A stretch of DNA of 64,000 bases from Betaproteobacteria bacterium HGW-Betaproteobacteria-1 (GTDB lineage: Bacteria > Pseudomonadota > Gammaproteobacteria > Burkholderiales > Methylophilaceae): NCBI GenBank assembly GCA_002842435.1, contig PHCX01000001.1, positions 248,001-312,000 of the forward strand, read 5' to 3'. Made by a program: the position numbers and the translations under genes. The notes below the pieces were generated by a model, which saw nothing but the letters and a program-made list of their open reading frames with translations, did not search any database and was not told the DNA's origin. Shown one piece after another: positions 1-8,975 of this stretch (the stretch's first letter is position 1; each line of letters starts with the position of its first letter).

Positions 1-852
1 CCGGATCCCAGACACTAACGGAATCCCGCCTCGCAACAGCATGCCCAACGTGCGGTAAAAACGGGCCAACTGATAGATTCGCAAAGTTTCCCCGAAAACC
101 GGTAGCCCCCATAACCAATCCGCTACCGCACGTCGTACTGCTGAACGCGTCGCAACATACACACCCCCTACTACCGTCAATACAAACACCAGCATCACTT
201 CGCTACTGTTCTGCTGCATCAATTGCCCCCAGGAAAGCAGCATGCGCGACATCCAGGGAAGATTGGCCCCAGAACTCTCATATATCGTGCTGAACCGCGG
301 CACCACATAACCCAACAAAAACAGCATCACCAATCCGCCGACCACAATCAGCAATACCGGGTAAATCGATGCCGTCACAATCTTCTTGCGCACCGCATCG
401 ATCTGCGATTGATAATTCACGTAACGCCCCAGCGCATGCACCATGTCTCCAGTACGTTCACTGGCGCGTATCATCGCCACATATAATGGCGGGAAAACTG
501 TCGGCGACCGCTCCATCGCCCCGGATAGCGGCAAACCTTCATACAACCCCGTCATCACCTGCCTCAGGACCATACGCGACTCTTCGTTGTGTTCTTTTTC
601 CGCCAGCCCTTCCACGGATTCAACCAGACTCAATCCGGAATCCAGCAGCGCAAGCAGTTCCTGACTGAACAACATGAGATTGAATTTGTTACGGTTAAAC
701 GATGAAAACCCGGCACGTACGGATCCCTCACGTATCGCCAGCACCGTATATCCCTGAGCTTCCGCCATTGCCTGAGCCTGCATCGCATCCAAGGCCTCAA
801 AAGACATGGCCGCTATCTCTTCACCAAACGCGACTTTTAAATCGAACCTCAT
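1..852 (-). CDS. gspF: Type II secretion inner-membrane protein GspF, 3'-truncated by window edge
   Basis: Reading the minus strand from the ATG at 852 gives an uninterrupted 284-residue frame that leaves the window at base 1; the family is about 400 residues. Visible are the cytoplasmic helical region with the SQELLALLDSGLSLVES stretch, the first membrane segment (about residues 165-190, VLLIVVGGLVMLFLLGYVVP) and the start of the second repeat (ARFYRTLGMLLRGGIPLVSG), all typical of the GspF/PilC family. GspF is the polytopic platform protein that couples the GspE ATPase to pseudopilus assembly. It starts 6 bp after gspG stops, so the two are surely cotranscribed. Its repeat structure is shared with PilC, but the GspG partner favours GspF. 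Confidence 0.9.
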   Translation of the reverse strand, partial: MRFDLKVAFGEEIAAMSFEALDAMQAQAMAEAQGYTVLAIREGSVRAGFSSFNRNKFNLMLFSQELLALLDSGLSLVESVEGLAEKEHNEESRMVLRQVMTGLYEGLPLSGAMERSPTVFPPLYVAMIRASERTGDMVHALGRYVNYQSQIDAVRKKIVTASIYPVLLIVVGGLVMLFLLGYVVPRFSTIYESSGANLPWMSRMLLSWGQLMQQNSSEVMLVFVLTVVGGVYVATRSAVRRAVADWLWGLPVFGETLRIYQLARFYRTLGMLLRGGIPLVSGIR

Positions 853-858
853 CAAACT

Positions 859-1284
859 TTACTGCCAGCTCGCAATATCGACGGACTCGTCCTGCCCGCC
901 CGGCCGACCATCCTTACCGTAGGACCACAAGTCATAATCTCCATATTCACCCGGGCTTCTGTACTGGTATGCCTTACCCCAAGGGTCATCCGGCACGGCT
1001 TTTTCCAGATACGGTCCGCCCCACTTCGTTTCCCCTGATGGCGCCACATTGAGAGCCATCAGCCCTTGCTCCGTTGTCGGATAATGTCCGGTTTCCAGAC
1101 GATACTGATCCAGTGCCTTGCCGAGTGCCGCAATCTGCGCACGCGCCGCCTTTACCTCAGACTTGCCGATTTGCGAGAAATATCTTGGGCCGACATAACC
1201 TGCAAGCAGGCCGATGATGACCATCACCACCAATAGCTCCAGCAAGGTAAAACCAATCTGCCGTCGATGAATTGCCTTATACAT
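859..1284 (-). CDS. gspG: Type II secretion major pseudopilin GspG
   Basis: The 141-residue protein has a type IV prepilin leader: basic residues, then Gly11-Phe12 with Glu at +5 and a hydrophobic helix (FTLLELLVVMVIIGLLAG). The C-terminal half carries the GspG features PTTEQGL, GGPYLEKAVPDDPWG and a final Asp-rich YGDYDLWSYGKDG loop that binds calcium in the family. It forms the periplasmic pseudopilus that pushes folded substrates through the GspD secretin. A prepilin peptidase able to process it is encoded at 26773. An AGGTGG-like ribosome site precedes the ATG. It lies directly downstream of the TPR-glycosyltransferase gene (9 bp gap), tying the secretion genes to the receptor cluster. 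Confidence 0.95.
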   Translation of the reverse strand: MYKAIHRRQIGFTLLELLVVMVIIGLLAGYVGPRYFSQIGKSEVKAARAQIAALGKALDQYRLETGHYPTTEQGLMALNVAPSGETKWGGPYLEKAVPDDPWGKAYQYRSPGEYGDYDLWSYGKDGRPGGQDESVDIASWQ

Positions 1285-1293
1285 ATAACCACC

Positions 1294-3465
1294 TCACAAT
1301 GAATTAAGTTGCGTACTGACCCGGCTGACAAGCTCTTGCCAGTTCCCAAAAGAACGTTGTCTAAACAATGTTGCGCTGGGATACCATGGGGAATCGGTTC
1401 TACCCAGCATCCAGCGCCACTCGCCATGAAGCGGCAGTAAAATCCAGATGGGAATGCCAAGTGCACCGGCAAGATGCGCCGGGGCCGAGTCGATGCTGAT
1501 CACGATATCCAGATTGCACATCACGGCGGCCGATTCGTCGAAGTCGATCAGCTCGGCGTCGAGTGCTTTCACATTCGGCAGGTCTTGCAGCAACGCCTGC
1601 TCTTCCGCCGTCAAATCCTTTTGCAGAGTGACGAACAACACTTCAGTGTTGCTGGTGACCAACGGCAGGCAGTCGTTCAATCGGGACGAGCGGTTGTGAT
1701 CGTTGCCGTGCTGCAGATTGCCTCGCCACACAAGCCCCACCCGCTTCCCAAAGCCCTCCGGCAGTTGCCGCTTCCAATAGGCCACCCGCTCCGGGTCGGC
1801 CACAAGATAAAGCACTGAGGCTGGAATATCCTCTTCCGAGTCCGTTTTCATAGCACCCGGCAGGCTCATGACGGGAACATGAAAATCGAGGCCGTCCGGC
1901 ATTTCGCCTACATCAACCACATGAACATGCGGAAAGCTTCTGCGGATGATTCCGGTCATGGGCTTGAGGCATTGCATCCAGCATTCAACGCCGAGATGTT
2001 CCAATAAAGGGATGTAACGCGCTGCCTGTATCGCATCGCCAAACCCTTGCTCGGCCTGGATCAACAGCTTCTTGCCGTCGATCTCCGCCGTGCCATCCCA
2101 ACGTGGATAGGGCGTTACAGGCAGAGGTGCGGCCCCCTTCAACTGACGGCGATATTCGTAATCCGGCCAGCCGATGCTGAAACGCCCGTGCAACAGATGC
2201 ACCAACCCACTATTCCAGCAGGCTTCCGCGAAATCAGGCTTGAGCGCCGCTGCCTGCGCATACTTTTCCAGCGCCTCGTCGTAGCGGAACTGCCGCTCCA
2301 ATGCCACCCCAAGGTTGTACACGGCACCTTCGTAGCCGGCATCGAGTTCCAGTGCGCGGTTGAAGTGCGTAATTGCCTCGTCGATGCGATTCAGTTCGAC
2401 CAGCACGCTACCCAAACCGTTATGCGCCGCTACGTTGTCCGGATCGATTGCAAATACACGCTGGAAGTACTCGATAGCCTCGTCAAACTGCCTGTGCTCA
2501 TACAGCGTGTTACCCAGATTGACGAGCGCAGGAATATCGCCCGGGTCGAGCGCAAGAATTTTCTTGAACACAGCCACAGCCTCGTCGTGCCGCTTGAGGT
2601 CGGCAAGGACATTCCCCAGTCCGTCGAGCGCCTTCACATAATCCGGCTTCGTAGCCGTCGCTTTACGGTAGTAATCGGCCGCCTCACCATAGCGTCTCAA
2701 CTCATGCAACAGGCGCCCAAGTTCATACGCACATTCGGCATCCGGTCGCACCGAATAGGCTTTGAGATAAGCCGCAATCGCCTCGTCATACCGCTTCAGA
2801 TTGGCGAGGACACGAGCGAGACCGATATGCGAATCCATATGGTCCGGCCTGATGGCGATGGCCGAATGAAAGGCGAGAATCGCTTCGTCGAAGCGCTTCA
2901 AGGCACCCAGCGTAAACCCCAGATTGTTATGTGCATCCGCATGCCATGGGTCGAGCCGTACTGCCTGACGATACGCAATGACCGCATCTTCCGGGCATTC
3001 CAGCGCCGCATGCGCCACGCCCATACCGAAATAGGCGTCCGCGCAATCCGGCTTGATCGAGATGGTTTGCAAGCACTGTGACAACGCCTCATCATGGCGC
3101 TGCAACAGGTTCAGCAATTCGCCTGTGCGTATATGCGCCTTCCAGTAATCCGGCCTGCACGCCACTGCCTTACGGTGGCATTCCAAGGCTTCATCATTGC
3201 GATTCAGCTTGCCCAACGCCACGCCGAGGTTGTAATGCGCTTCGGCGTGATCAGGCCGCAACGACAGCGAGCGCCGCAGATAATCTACACCCTTGGCGTG
3301 CTCCTGCGCACGCAAATAGGTCATGCCCGTGAGATACAGCGCCTCAGCATGCAGCGGCGATCGCTTCAGGATTTTCTTCAGCACGAAACACGCTTCCGAC
3401 AACTTTCCTGCATTGTCGTATCGCCAAAACTGCTGCATCAACTGTTCGATGGGATCCACAAACAT
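1294..3465 (-). CDS. TPR protein with C-terminal glycosyltransferase-like domain
   Basis: The 723-residue protein has about a dozen 34-residue tetratricopeptide repeats (residues ~10-430, recurring A..NLG..L..L.R.DEAI...R.A) followed by a domain (~455-720) that resembles the GT-B fold of GT9/SPINDLY-type glycosyltransferases: LLIQAEQGFGDAIQAARY, VGLVWRGN, and a late nucleotide-sugar-binding-like DIVISIDSAPAHLAGALGIPIWILLP. No signal peptide is seen, so it probably acts in the cytoplasm, with the TPRs holding a protein acceptor. That acceptor could be the Ser/Thr/Asn-rich exported protein encoded just upstream, which is inference from order alone. The start ATG has only a weak ribosome site; a GC-rich hairpin lies upstream. 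Donor sugar and acceptor are unknown. Confidence 0.8.
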   Translation of the reverse strand: MFVDPIEQLMQQFWRYDNAGKLSEACFVLKKILKRSPLHAEALYLTGMTYLRAQEHAKGVDYLRRSLSLRPDHAEAHYNLGVALGKLNRNDEALECHRKAVACRPDYWKAHIRTGELLNLLQRHDEALSQCLQTISIKPDCADAYFGMGVAHAALECPEDAVIAYRQAVRLDPWHADAHNNLGFTLGALKRFDEAILAFHSAIAIRPDHMDSHIGLARVLANLKRYDEAIAAYLKAYSVRPDAECAYELGRLLHELRRYGEAADYYRKATATKPDYVKALDGLGNVLADLKRHDEAVAVFKKILALDPGDIPALVNLGNTLYEHRQFDEAIEYFQRVFAIDPDNVAAHNGLGSVLVELNRIDEAITHFNRALELDAGYEGAVYNLGVALERQFRYDEALEKYAQAAALKPDFAEACWNSGLVHLLHGRFSIGWPDYEYRRQLKGAAPLPVTPYPRWDGTAEIDGKKLLIQAEQGFGDAIQAARYIPLLEHLGVECWMQCLKPMTGIIRRSFPHVHVVDVGEMPDGLDFHVPVMSLPGAMKTDSEEDIPASVLYLVADPERVAYWKRQLPEGFGKRVGLVWRGNLQHGNDHNRSSRLNDCLPLVTSNTEVLFVTLQKDLTAEEQALLQDLPNVKALDAELIDFDESAAVMCNLDIVISIDSAPAHLAGALGIPIWILLPLHGEWRWMLGRTDSPWYPSATLFRQRSFGNWQELVSRVSTQLNSL

Positions 3466-3531
3466 CTAATTCAATAAGCCTTCCGTCTTAAGAGCTGCCA
3501 AAGCCATCCACACACATCAAAATGCGCGGTA

Positions 3532-3551
3532 GCGGGGGCCGAAGCCCCCGC
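3532..3551 (-). terminator. GC hairpin with UUCG loop between secreted-protein gene and TPR gene
   Basis: On the minus strand GCGGGGGC and GCCCCCGC (8 bp, all paired) flank a UUCG tetraloop. There is no U-run directly after it; the first T-rich bases come about 8 nt later. It may be a 3' stabiliser or partial terminator that lets the upstream secreted-protein message accumulate above the downstream TPR-gspG-gspF message. Confidence 0.6.
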
Positions 3552-3584
3552 CTTCTTTGCTAGATCAACTGAACAACGGTCAAA

Positions 3585-4526
3585 TTAATTAGGTACATAC
3601 CCTGTAATGTTGATCGTGATCCATGGCGACTCTTCCTGTGCTGTCTGCCGGAAGGAAAGAGCTCCTGCAGATGTACTTGCAGTGGAGGAAGAACAGGTAC
3701 TTTTCACATACAAATATGATGAATTTCTACTATTTCCGCCATCATCATCCAGATAATTCAGATCAGTCGTGAAATCGACGTAATCACTACCCAACGTCGC
3801 ACTCTGCTCATCTGCATCGGGAACTGGCAGCGTCGTATCATCCCAGGCCTCGACTCCATTGATTGGAGTATTGGCAGGTGTAGGTGATGTCAAAGGCTGC
3901 GCGACATACCCGCTAGCTGGAGCTGACTCATCAGACAAGTCAGCACGATGCTGTACGGAAACATTGGTACGACCAATACGATAGACAACCCCGTCTGCAA
4001 CAGGAGCACTGGTATAGCGATAATAACCAGCAGATACGGATCTGCCACTAAACCCTGAACGCACAACATCGTTGAACTCAATATACTGTGTTCCAGCCGT
4101 ATTAAGATCATAGTCCACATTACTCATTGTTACTCTTGCACCGTATATACACTCGTTAGTAGAAGAGTTACGCCAAATACGATCTACTACAGAGCCAACT
4201 GTGACATTCGTATTATTGGTATGCGCACTATCGTTCAGAATGATATTGCGAGTAGAACTAGCTATCAGGCTGTAGCCAGACTCTGGTGCTGTATTCTGAT
4301 TCGCAGGAAACACTGCGCAAGTATTATTAGATGAAGTGGTAGGAAACGCCAAAGCATCGTCATCAGATCCAAAGTTTCCAGTGGTATTGCACAATGTGTA
4401 AGGTGATGTATCAGAGCCAACCGCAAAACCGGTATCTGGAATATTTACCAACCCGGTCGCTGCCGCCTGCACAGAAACCAGACCCAACGCACCCAACACT
4501 GCTGCCTTAAGTACCATGTTTTTCAT
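3585..4526 (-). CDS. Secreted protein of unknown family, Ser/Thr/Asn/Asp-rich, four cysteines
   Basis: I do not recognise a family. The start at 4526 is chosen because it has an AAAGGAAAA ribosome site and opens directly into a signal peptide (MKNMVLKAAVLGALGLVSVQA, predicted cleavage near AAATG); an upstream in-frame start at 4598 would bury it. The mature protein (~290 residues) is acidic, rich in Ser, Thr, Asn and Tyr, has four cysteines (LCNTT, NTCAVF, NECIYG, STCSSS) that could form two disulfides, and looks like a beta-rich extracellular domain with no transmembrane helix or lipobox. It sits between TonB-dependent receptor 1 and the TPR-glycosyltransferase plus gspG/gspF. Inference: a type II secretion substrate that serves the receptor, for instance as a ligand-capturing partner. 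Confidence 0.75.
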   Translation of the reverse strand: MKNMVLKAAVLGALGLVSVQAAATGLVNIPDTGFAVGSDTSPYTLCNTTGNFGSDDDALAFPTTSSNNTCAVFPANQNTAPESGYSLIASSTRNIILNDSAHTNNTNVTVGSVVDRIWRNSSTNECIYGARVTMSNVDYDLNTAGTQYIEFNDVVRSGFSGRSVSAGYYRYTSAPVADGVVYRIGRTNVSVQHRADLSDESAPASGYVAQPLTSPTPANTPINGVEAWDDTTLPVPDADEQSATLGSDYVDFTTDLNYLDDDGGNSRNSSYLYVKSTCSSSTASTSAGALSFRQTAQEESPWITINITGYVPN

Positions 4527-4544
4527 GATGTTTTCCTTTGCGTT

Positions 4545-4681
4545 ACAATAAGCAGGCATTTGTGGCTGCCCGCAACACCAATCTGACTTCCGTCGCATGT
4601 AGCGTCCTGCAAGTCTCTACTGAACGATGGTCGCCAAATTCATCGCACGGGCAGTCACAATGCCTTACCCGCTTGTATTGC
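4545..4681 (-). repeat. Long inverted repeat in the leader of the secreted-protein gene
   Basis: Arms at 4555-4572 and 4648-4664 pair over 17-18 bases with two irregularities, and weaker pairing extends outwards to about 4545 and 4681; the spacer is 75 bases. The inner edge of the downstream arm lies about 30 bases before the start codon at 4526, so the transcript leader could fold into a long stem. It could also be a small non-autonomous element; no target duplication is evident. Confidence 0.5.
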
Positions 4682-4765
4682 CCAGCTCTCAAACTTCTTC
4701 TTATTTGCCTTTCCTTACATAAATTAATGAAAAGAAATGCCAAAAATCCAGGAAATGACAAACCC

Positions 4766-7700
4766 TTATCGTTTATCTGCCTCAAAATCATATTTCAATG
4801 TAATCCATGCTGCTCTTGGTGCTCCAGGCGCAACAAAAGTGGTTGAATTCCAATCATTAGAGTTGTAGTTGAAGCCACTCGCACCAGTCACACCATTGAT
4901 CGATGGCGAGAATGGATTGATGTCCAACCGAGAAGCGCTGTAATACTCTTTATTCAGAAGATTGTTGATAGTCAGGTTGGCGATCCAGCCGTTGCCAAAG
5001 TTGTATGTGGTGTTAAAGTTAAATACCGCATACCCTGGGGTTTTTCCATCGCCGATAAAACGCCTAGTTACGGTATATGGATTTAGCCCTCCAGTTACCC
5101 AGGATTGCACTACACCGCCACGGTGCTTGTTGTTCTCATTACCACGCGCATAGGAAGAACTGTGTGCCACCATGTTGAGACCAAGATGCCACTTGTCAGT
5201 CGCCTGATAGCCCAGATTAAGATTAATGTTATGCAATGGAATACCCGGCATTCGATTGCCAGGATTTATCGTCATCAGATCCATATCAGGTAAGTTTGGG
5301 TCGTGATTAACGGAGCTATTGTCCGCATTGGCGACTTTTACCGTGCTCAGGAAAGTCGCATCGGTCAGCGCATAATTCGCTTTAAAATCGAATTTCCCTT
5401 CTCTGCCTGACAGACCAAGCTCCAGACCCTGACGACGCGTCCTGCCAATAGTGTCAAAGAAACTCATGGTGGAGGTATAGCTGACGAAATAGATATCGTC
5501 GAATAGATTTGTGCGATAAATGCTGGCATTCCAGTCCCAACCGTTAACCAGCTTGCCACGGGCACCCAACTCCATAGTACGGGCTACGATCTGCGGCAGA
5601 TAAGGGTCGCCAGACAGCGTGGTAGGAAGGGTACAAGCACGTTTGTGATATAGACTGGCAGGGCGGTAAACATTGGTTCCATCTGAAAGAGTTCCACTGA
5701 AAACTGGCGTATCATCGAACGCACACCCCAGTTCGATTGCGGACGGGGTACGTGTGCCCTGATTCCAATTAGCATAAAAATTAAAATGCTCGACTGGCGA
5801 CCAACTCACTCCGAACGATGGATTTAGCTTGTGGAAAGTCGCCATCTCTTTCTCATAAGGATCGAAAACACCCGCTGTCAATTCGCTATCAATCAGTGGA
5901 TTTTCCAGCAGATAGCTGTCGCATGAATCCAGACCTGCGCCAGCACATAGCAAGTACTGCATATATTCCGAGTAATAACTCATTAAATCTCTGGTATCGG
6001 TGTAGTGACGCACCCGCATATTGGTCATTACTTTTGTGTAGTTATAGCGTGCACTGGTTGAAATGTGCAGCGAGTCAACAGGAGTAAAGGTTTCACTAAA
6101 ATAGAGACTTCGTGTGTTACTACTGCCATTAAACTCGTTGTTGTATATAGGAACTTGGGCAGCAGAAAATTCTGTCCCTATTTCATCTGGAGCGAGATAG
6201 GCCTTCCGATTGGCATTCAGCATGCCCAGCATCTGCCAATTGCTGTAATTGTTTGTGGCATGATCCAACCCACCGCCAACCATGAACTTGTGCCGGCCAC
6301 TGTCCCAATTGAACTGCGCGGAACCGCCCTTCACAATCTGGTCAATCTGCACATTACTGATAACTGCCGTAGGAGTACCTTCAATGTACCCAGGGCCAGC
6401 TCTGTTTGTGCCTGTCGCGCCATTTCGCTTTATAGTTTCACCATTGGCATCCAGTATCTGAATTTGTCCATTAACAAGCTGCTCAGTACTCGGATCAAGA
6501 CCATCCGCACCACAGCTAGTGCCATTAATAGGCTCTGCAAATACCAAATAATGCGTAATGGTTGGATCAACGGCATCTGTCCAATAAAAATTCCCCGATG
6601 TCACAGTATTAATCCAACTGCTTGTTGAAATTGCATCATAGACAACTGAAGCATTCCCTAATCCATTTGCTGATGTGCTAACGTAAGTAGGCCCTGGCTC
6701 AGAGCCATTGGGTCCATCACCGTGAAACATCCCAGACTCAATTTTTCTCCCGGCTGTAATCATCTCAAGTGCTTCCGGCGGCAAGGCCTGATTGAAGGTG
6801 GACGGGTCAACATCCACATTGCCATCAAAATCCCCATCGGTAACCATTGCCGTTGCCAGATCACTGTAAACACCGTTTATTATCGATATCGCCACATTAC
6901 TTAACCCAAGGCCAGACCCGGCGCCAAAGCCTTCATCTACAACGTAATAATCCGGGATGCCATATGAATTAGTGCTTGAATAAGCGCACACAAGGTTCTC
7001 ATTAGCTCTTGGTCGACGCGTGGCAACCCCGCCATACTCTGCAAAATCCCGGTTAACATCGCCAGTGACTGCATGCCGATCACTCTTGCGGTGATAAGCC
7101 TGGCCGGTAACGCTGAAGTTGTCATTGACCTGAAAAGCACCAGCAATCTGGAATTGCAGCAGCTGATTCTTCGTCTGGTCTGGCGAGGTGAACACGCTTT
7201 CAGAGTCCTCCTTGTACATCTCGATAGGAATAAGGCCGTTGCCGATGAGGTTATTCTCGACGTAGGTCACGCTGCCATGCAGGTCAACATTATCTGTACG
7301 AAAGCTGCCCTTGCCGAAAACCTGGCGTACCTCGCTGGGGGAGTCGTTGCGCCAACCCTTTTCCTCGAAATGATTTAGAGCGAAGAAGCCGGCAACTTTA
7401 CCCCTGCTTCCGCCCGTGGATAACATAGCCTGTTTGCGGCCGAAGGAGCCAGCTAGTACGCTGATATCCGTGCCGGGGTCGTCGAAGCCATTCTTGGTTC
7501 TGACAGCGATTGCGCCGCCCAAGGTGTTGAGGCCGAACACTGGGTTGGAACCGGGAAAGACGTCGATACCGGCCAGTGCGTTCATGGGGATTAGGTCCCA
7601 GTTGACAACATCGCCGAAGGGTTCATTAACACGGATACCGTCCATGAAGACTGATAGCCCCTGCGGGGTACCGATCTGCGGACTCGCGGTGAAGCCGCGA

Positions 7701-8410
7701 TAAGTCACGTCCATCTGGAAGGGGTTGCCCTGATAGTCGTTAACGTTAACCGATTGCAGGCGGCCGTTCATGAGTTCAGCCATGGTAACGGCATGCGAAT
7801 CGCGGATTTCTTCGGCCGTAATGCTTTGCACGTTACCGGGGATTTCTTCCCGCGTCAGATTCAGGCCGGGCATGGGGCCGATCTGCTTGAAGCGCGAGGC
7901 GCGGACATTGACGACATCGGTGGCGATGGTTTCGCCGAGGTCGGGCAGACCCGTGATGACGGCCGTCGAACCTGCCAGATCCGCATTCAACCCGCTCCCT
8001 GCCAGAATGCTGTTCAATGCTTCATCGCGGGTCATTTTGCCCTTGACTGCAGGCGCAGTTTTACCTTTTGCCAGGCTGCTATCGAATGCCAGACTCAAAT
8101 CTGCAGCCGTGGCAAATTGCTTGAGTGAATCTGCAAGTGGTTGTGACGGCAGATCGACTTCTACCGCATCATGAAAACCGGTAGCCTCAGGAGGAGGAAC
8201 ACTGATATCCAGTTGCCCGCCAATGACATTGAACGACAAAGCCAATGTCAGCAGGCCTACTGCGTATCTGGAATCCTTATAGTAAAAGCCGTGCCTGCCA
8301 TTCGCATGTTGCGCTTGTTTATACGCATTCCCCACGCCACTACTTCTTCCGAACTTCTGCTCTGCATTAACTACATCCCCTTCAGTGAAACGCTTTTTTG
8401 CTTTCCTCAT
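4766..8410 (-). CDS. TonB-dependent outer-membrane transducer 1 (FecA-like, STN domain)
   Basis: The start at 8410 is preferred because AAGAGGG lies 6 bases upstream; it gives 1,214 residues. An unusual ~48-residue polar N-terminus precedes the hydrophobic signal segment (YAVGLLTLALSFNVIGG). Then come an STN signalling domain (~87-153), a plug (~185-320, with MDGIRVNEPFGDVVNWDLIPM and GSNPVFGLNTLGGAIAVRTKNG) and a large beta-barrel ending WITLKYDF plus a five-residue tail. Such receptors import a scarce ligand using TonB and signal through FecR/FecI. Residues 525-536 (DGDFDGNVDVDP) form an EF-hand-like loop. It is a paralogue of the receptor at 14599-18231 and is followed by the secreted-protein gene. 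The ligand is not apparent. Confidence 0.93.
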   Translation of the reverse strand: MRKAKKRFTEGDVVNAEQKFGRSSGVGNAYKQAQHANGRHGFYYKDSRYAVGLLTLALSFNVIGGQLDISVPPPEATGFHDAVEVDLPSQPLADSLKQFATAADLSLAFDSSLAKGKTAPAVKGKMTRDEALNSILAGSGLNADLAGSTAVITGLPDLGETIATDVVNVRASRFKQIGPMPGLNLTREEIPGNVQSITAEEIRDSHAVTMAELMNGRLQSVNVNDYQGNPFQMDVTYRGFTASPQIGTPQGLSVFMDGIRVNEPFGDVVNWDLIPMNALAGIDVFPGSNPVFGLNTLGGAIAVRTKNGFDDPGTDISVLAGSFGRKQAMLSTGGSRGKVAGFFALNHFEEKGWRNDSPSEVRQVFGKGSFRTDNVDLHGSVTYVENNLIGNGLIPIEMYKEDSESVFTSPDQTKNQLLQFQIAGAFQVNDNFSVTGQAYHRKSDRHAVTGDVNRDFAEYGGVATRRPRANENLVCAYSSTNSYGIPDYYVVDEGFGAGSGLGLSNVAISIINGVYSDLATAMVTDGDFDGNVDVDPSTFNQALPPEALEMITAGRKIESGMFHGDGPNGSEPGPTYVSTSANGLGNASVVYDAISTSSWINTVTSGNFYWTDAVDPTITHYLVFAEPINGTSCGADGLDPSTEQLVNGQIQILDANGETIKRNGATGTNRAGPGYIEGTPTAVISNVQIDQIVKGGSAQFNWDSGRHKFMVGGGLDHATNNYSNWQMLGMLNANRKAYLAPDEIGTEFSAAQVPIYNNEFNGSSNTRSLYFSETFTPVDSLHISTSARYNYTKVMTNMRVRHYTDTRDLMSYYSEYMQYLLCAGAGLDSCDSYLLENPLIDSELTAGVFDPYEKEMATFHKLNPSFGVSWSPVEHFNFYANWNQGTRTPSAIELGCAFDDTPVFSGTLSDGTNVYRPASLYHKRACTLPTTLSGDPYLPQIVARTMELGARGKLVNGWDWNASIYRTNLFDDIYFVSYTSTMSFFDTIGRTRRQGLELGLSGREGKFDFKANYALTDATFLSTVKVANADNSSVNHDPNLPDMDLMTINPGNRMPGIPLHNINLNLGYQATDKWHLGLNMVAHSSSYARGNENNKHRGGVVQSWVTGGLNPYTVTRRFIGDGKTPGYAVFNFNTTYNFGNGWIANLTINNLLNKEYYSASRLDINPFSPSINGVTGASGFNYNSNDWNSTTFVAPGAPRAAWITLKYDFEADKR
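6803..6838 (-). other. EF-hand-like metal-binding loop in receptor 1
   Basis: Codons for DGDFDGNVDVDP place acidic residues at loop positions 1, 3, 5 and 9, Gly at 6 and Val at 8, matching the DxDxDGx(I/V) pattern of EF-hand and dockerin loops; position 12 is Pro instead of an acidic residue but position 11 is Asp. It lies in what should be an extracellular loop of the barrel, followed by DPSTFNQ. Confidence 0.5.
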
Positions 8411-8775
8411 TGCCATCCCTCTTGGTTTTATTGGACTTGCATTACTGATACAACTCTGACGGTTTGGGGTGGCAATACCCTGATGCAATTTTGCGATACT
8501 TACTCCCGAAAAATCATGGGAGTTTTTCCCGATGTGATATGAGGGATGTACCTTTTTTGTTCTTTCAGGGATGAAGACTCAGGCTGCGATGTGCGGTCAT
8601 CAGTTGTGGGCGTGAGAGCTCCAGCCAATTAATATTCAAGCCACAGAGCACGCAGAACTCACAAAAAGAAGAGACTGGCAACAAAAGAGCTTAGGAGCAC
8701 AGGGGGGGGGGAGACAGATATTGCAATCCAACATATGCATTCCAGACTGACTGTATGGCCAGGCCTTAAGAATTG

Positions 8776-8813
8776 AGTCTGTAGGGTAGGCAATGAATTC
8801 CACCCTACAGACT
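8776..8813. repeat. Inverted repeat containing a GTAGGGTGG motif
   Basis: AGTCTGTAGGGT at 8776-8787 pairs perfectly with 8802-8813 across a 14-base loop. Its core resembles the CCCACCCTAC end of the dispersed repeats at 61838 and 62221, so it may be a fragment of the same interspersed family. Confidence 0.5.
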
Positions 8814-8975
8814 GCGGCTATTTAGAGATTTGCCTGACGCGGCTCTCACCATGTAGCGTGAAGCTACTTTCCCACAATAACTCCGGACAGATTTAAGCAA
8901 GCCGACTTTACTTCAAAACAAATCGGTCATACAAAGATCGGGGTGACCATAGATTTATGGATGTCAGAATCACCA

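Noticed and set aside
8702..8711. Run of about ten G as a phase-variable tract
   Set aside because: It lies outside any gene and at a distance from the promoters of both neighbours; length could also be a sequencing artefact.
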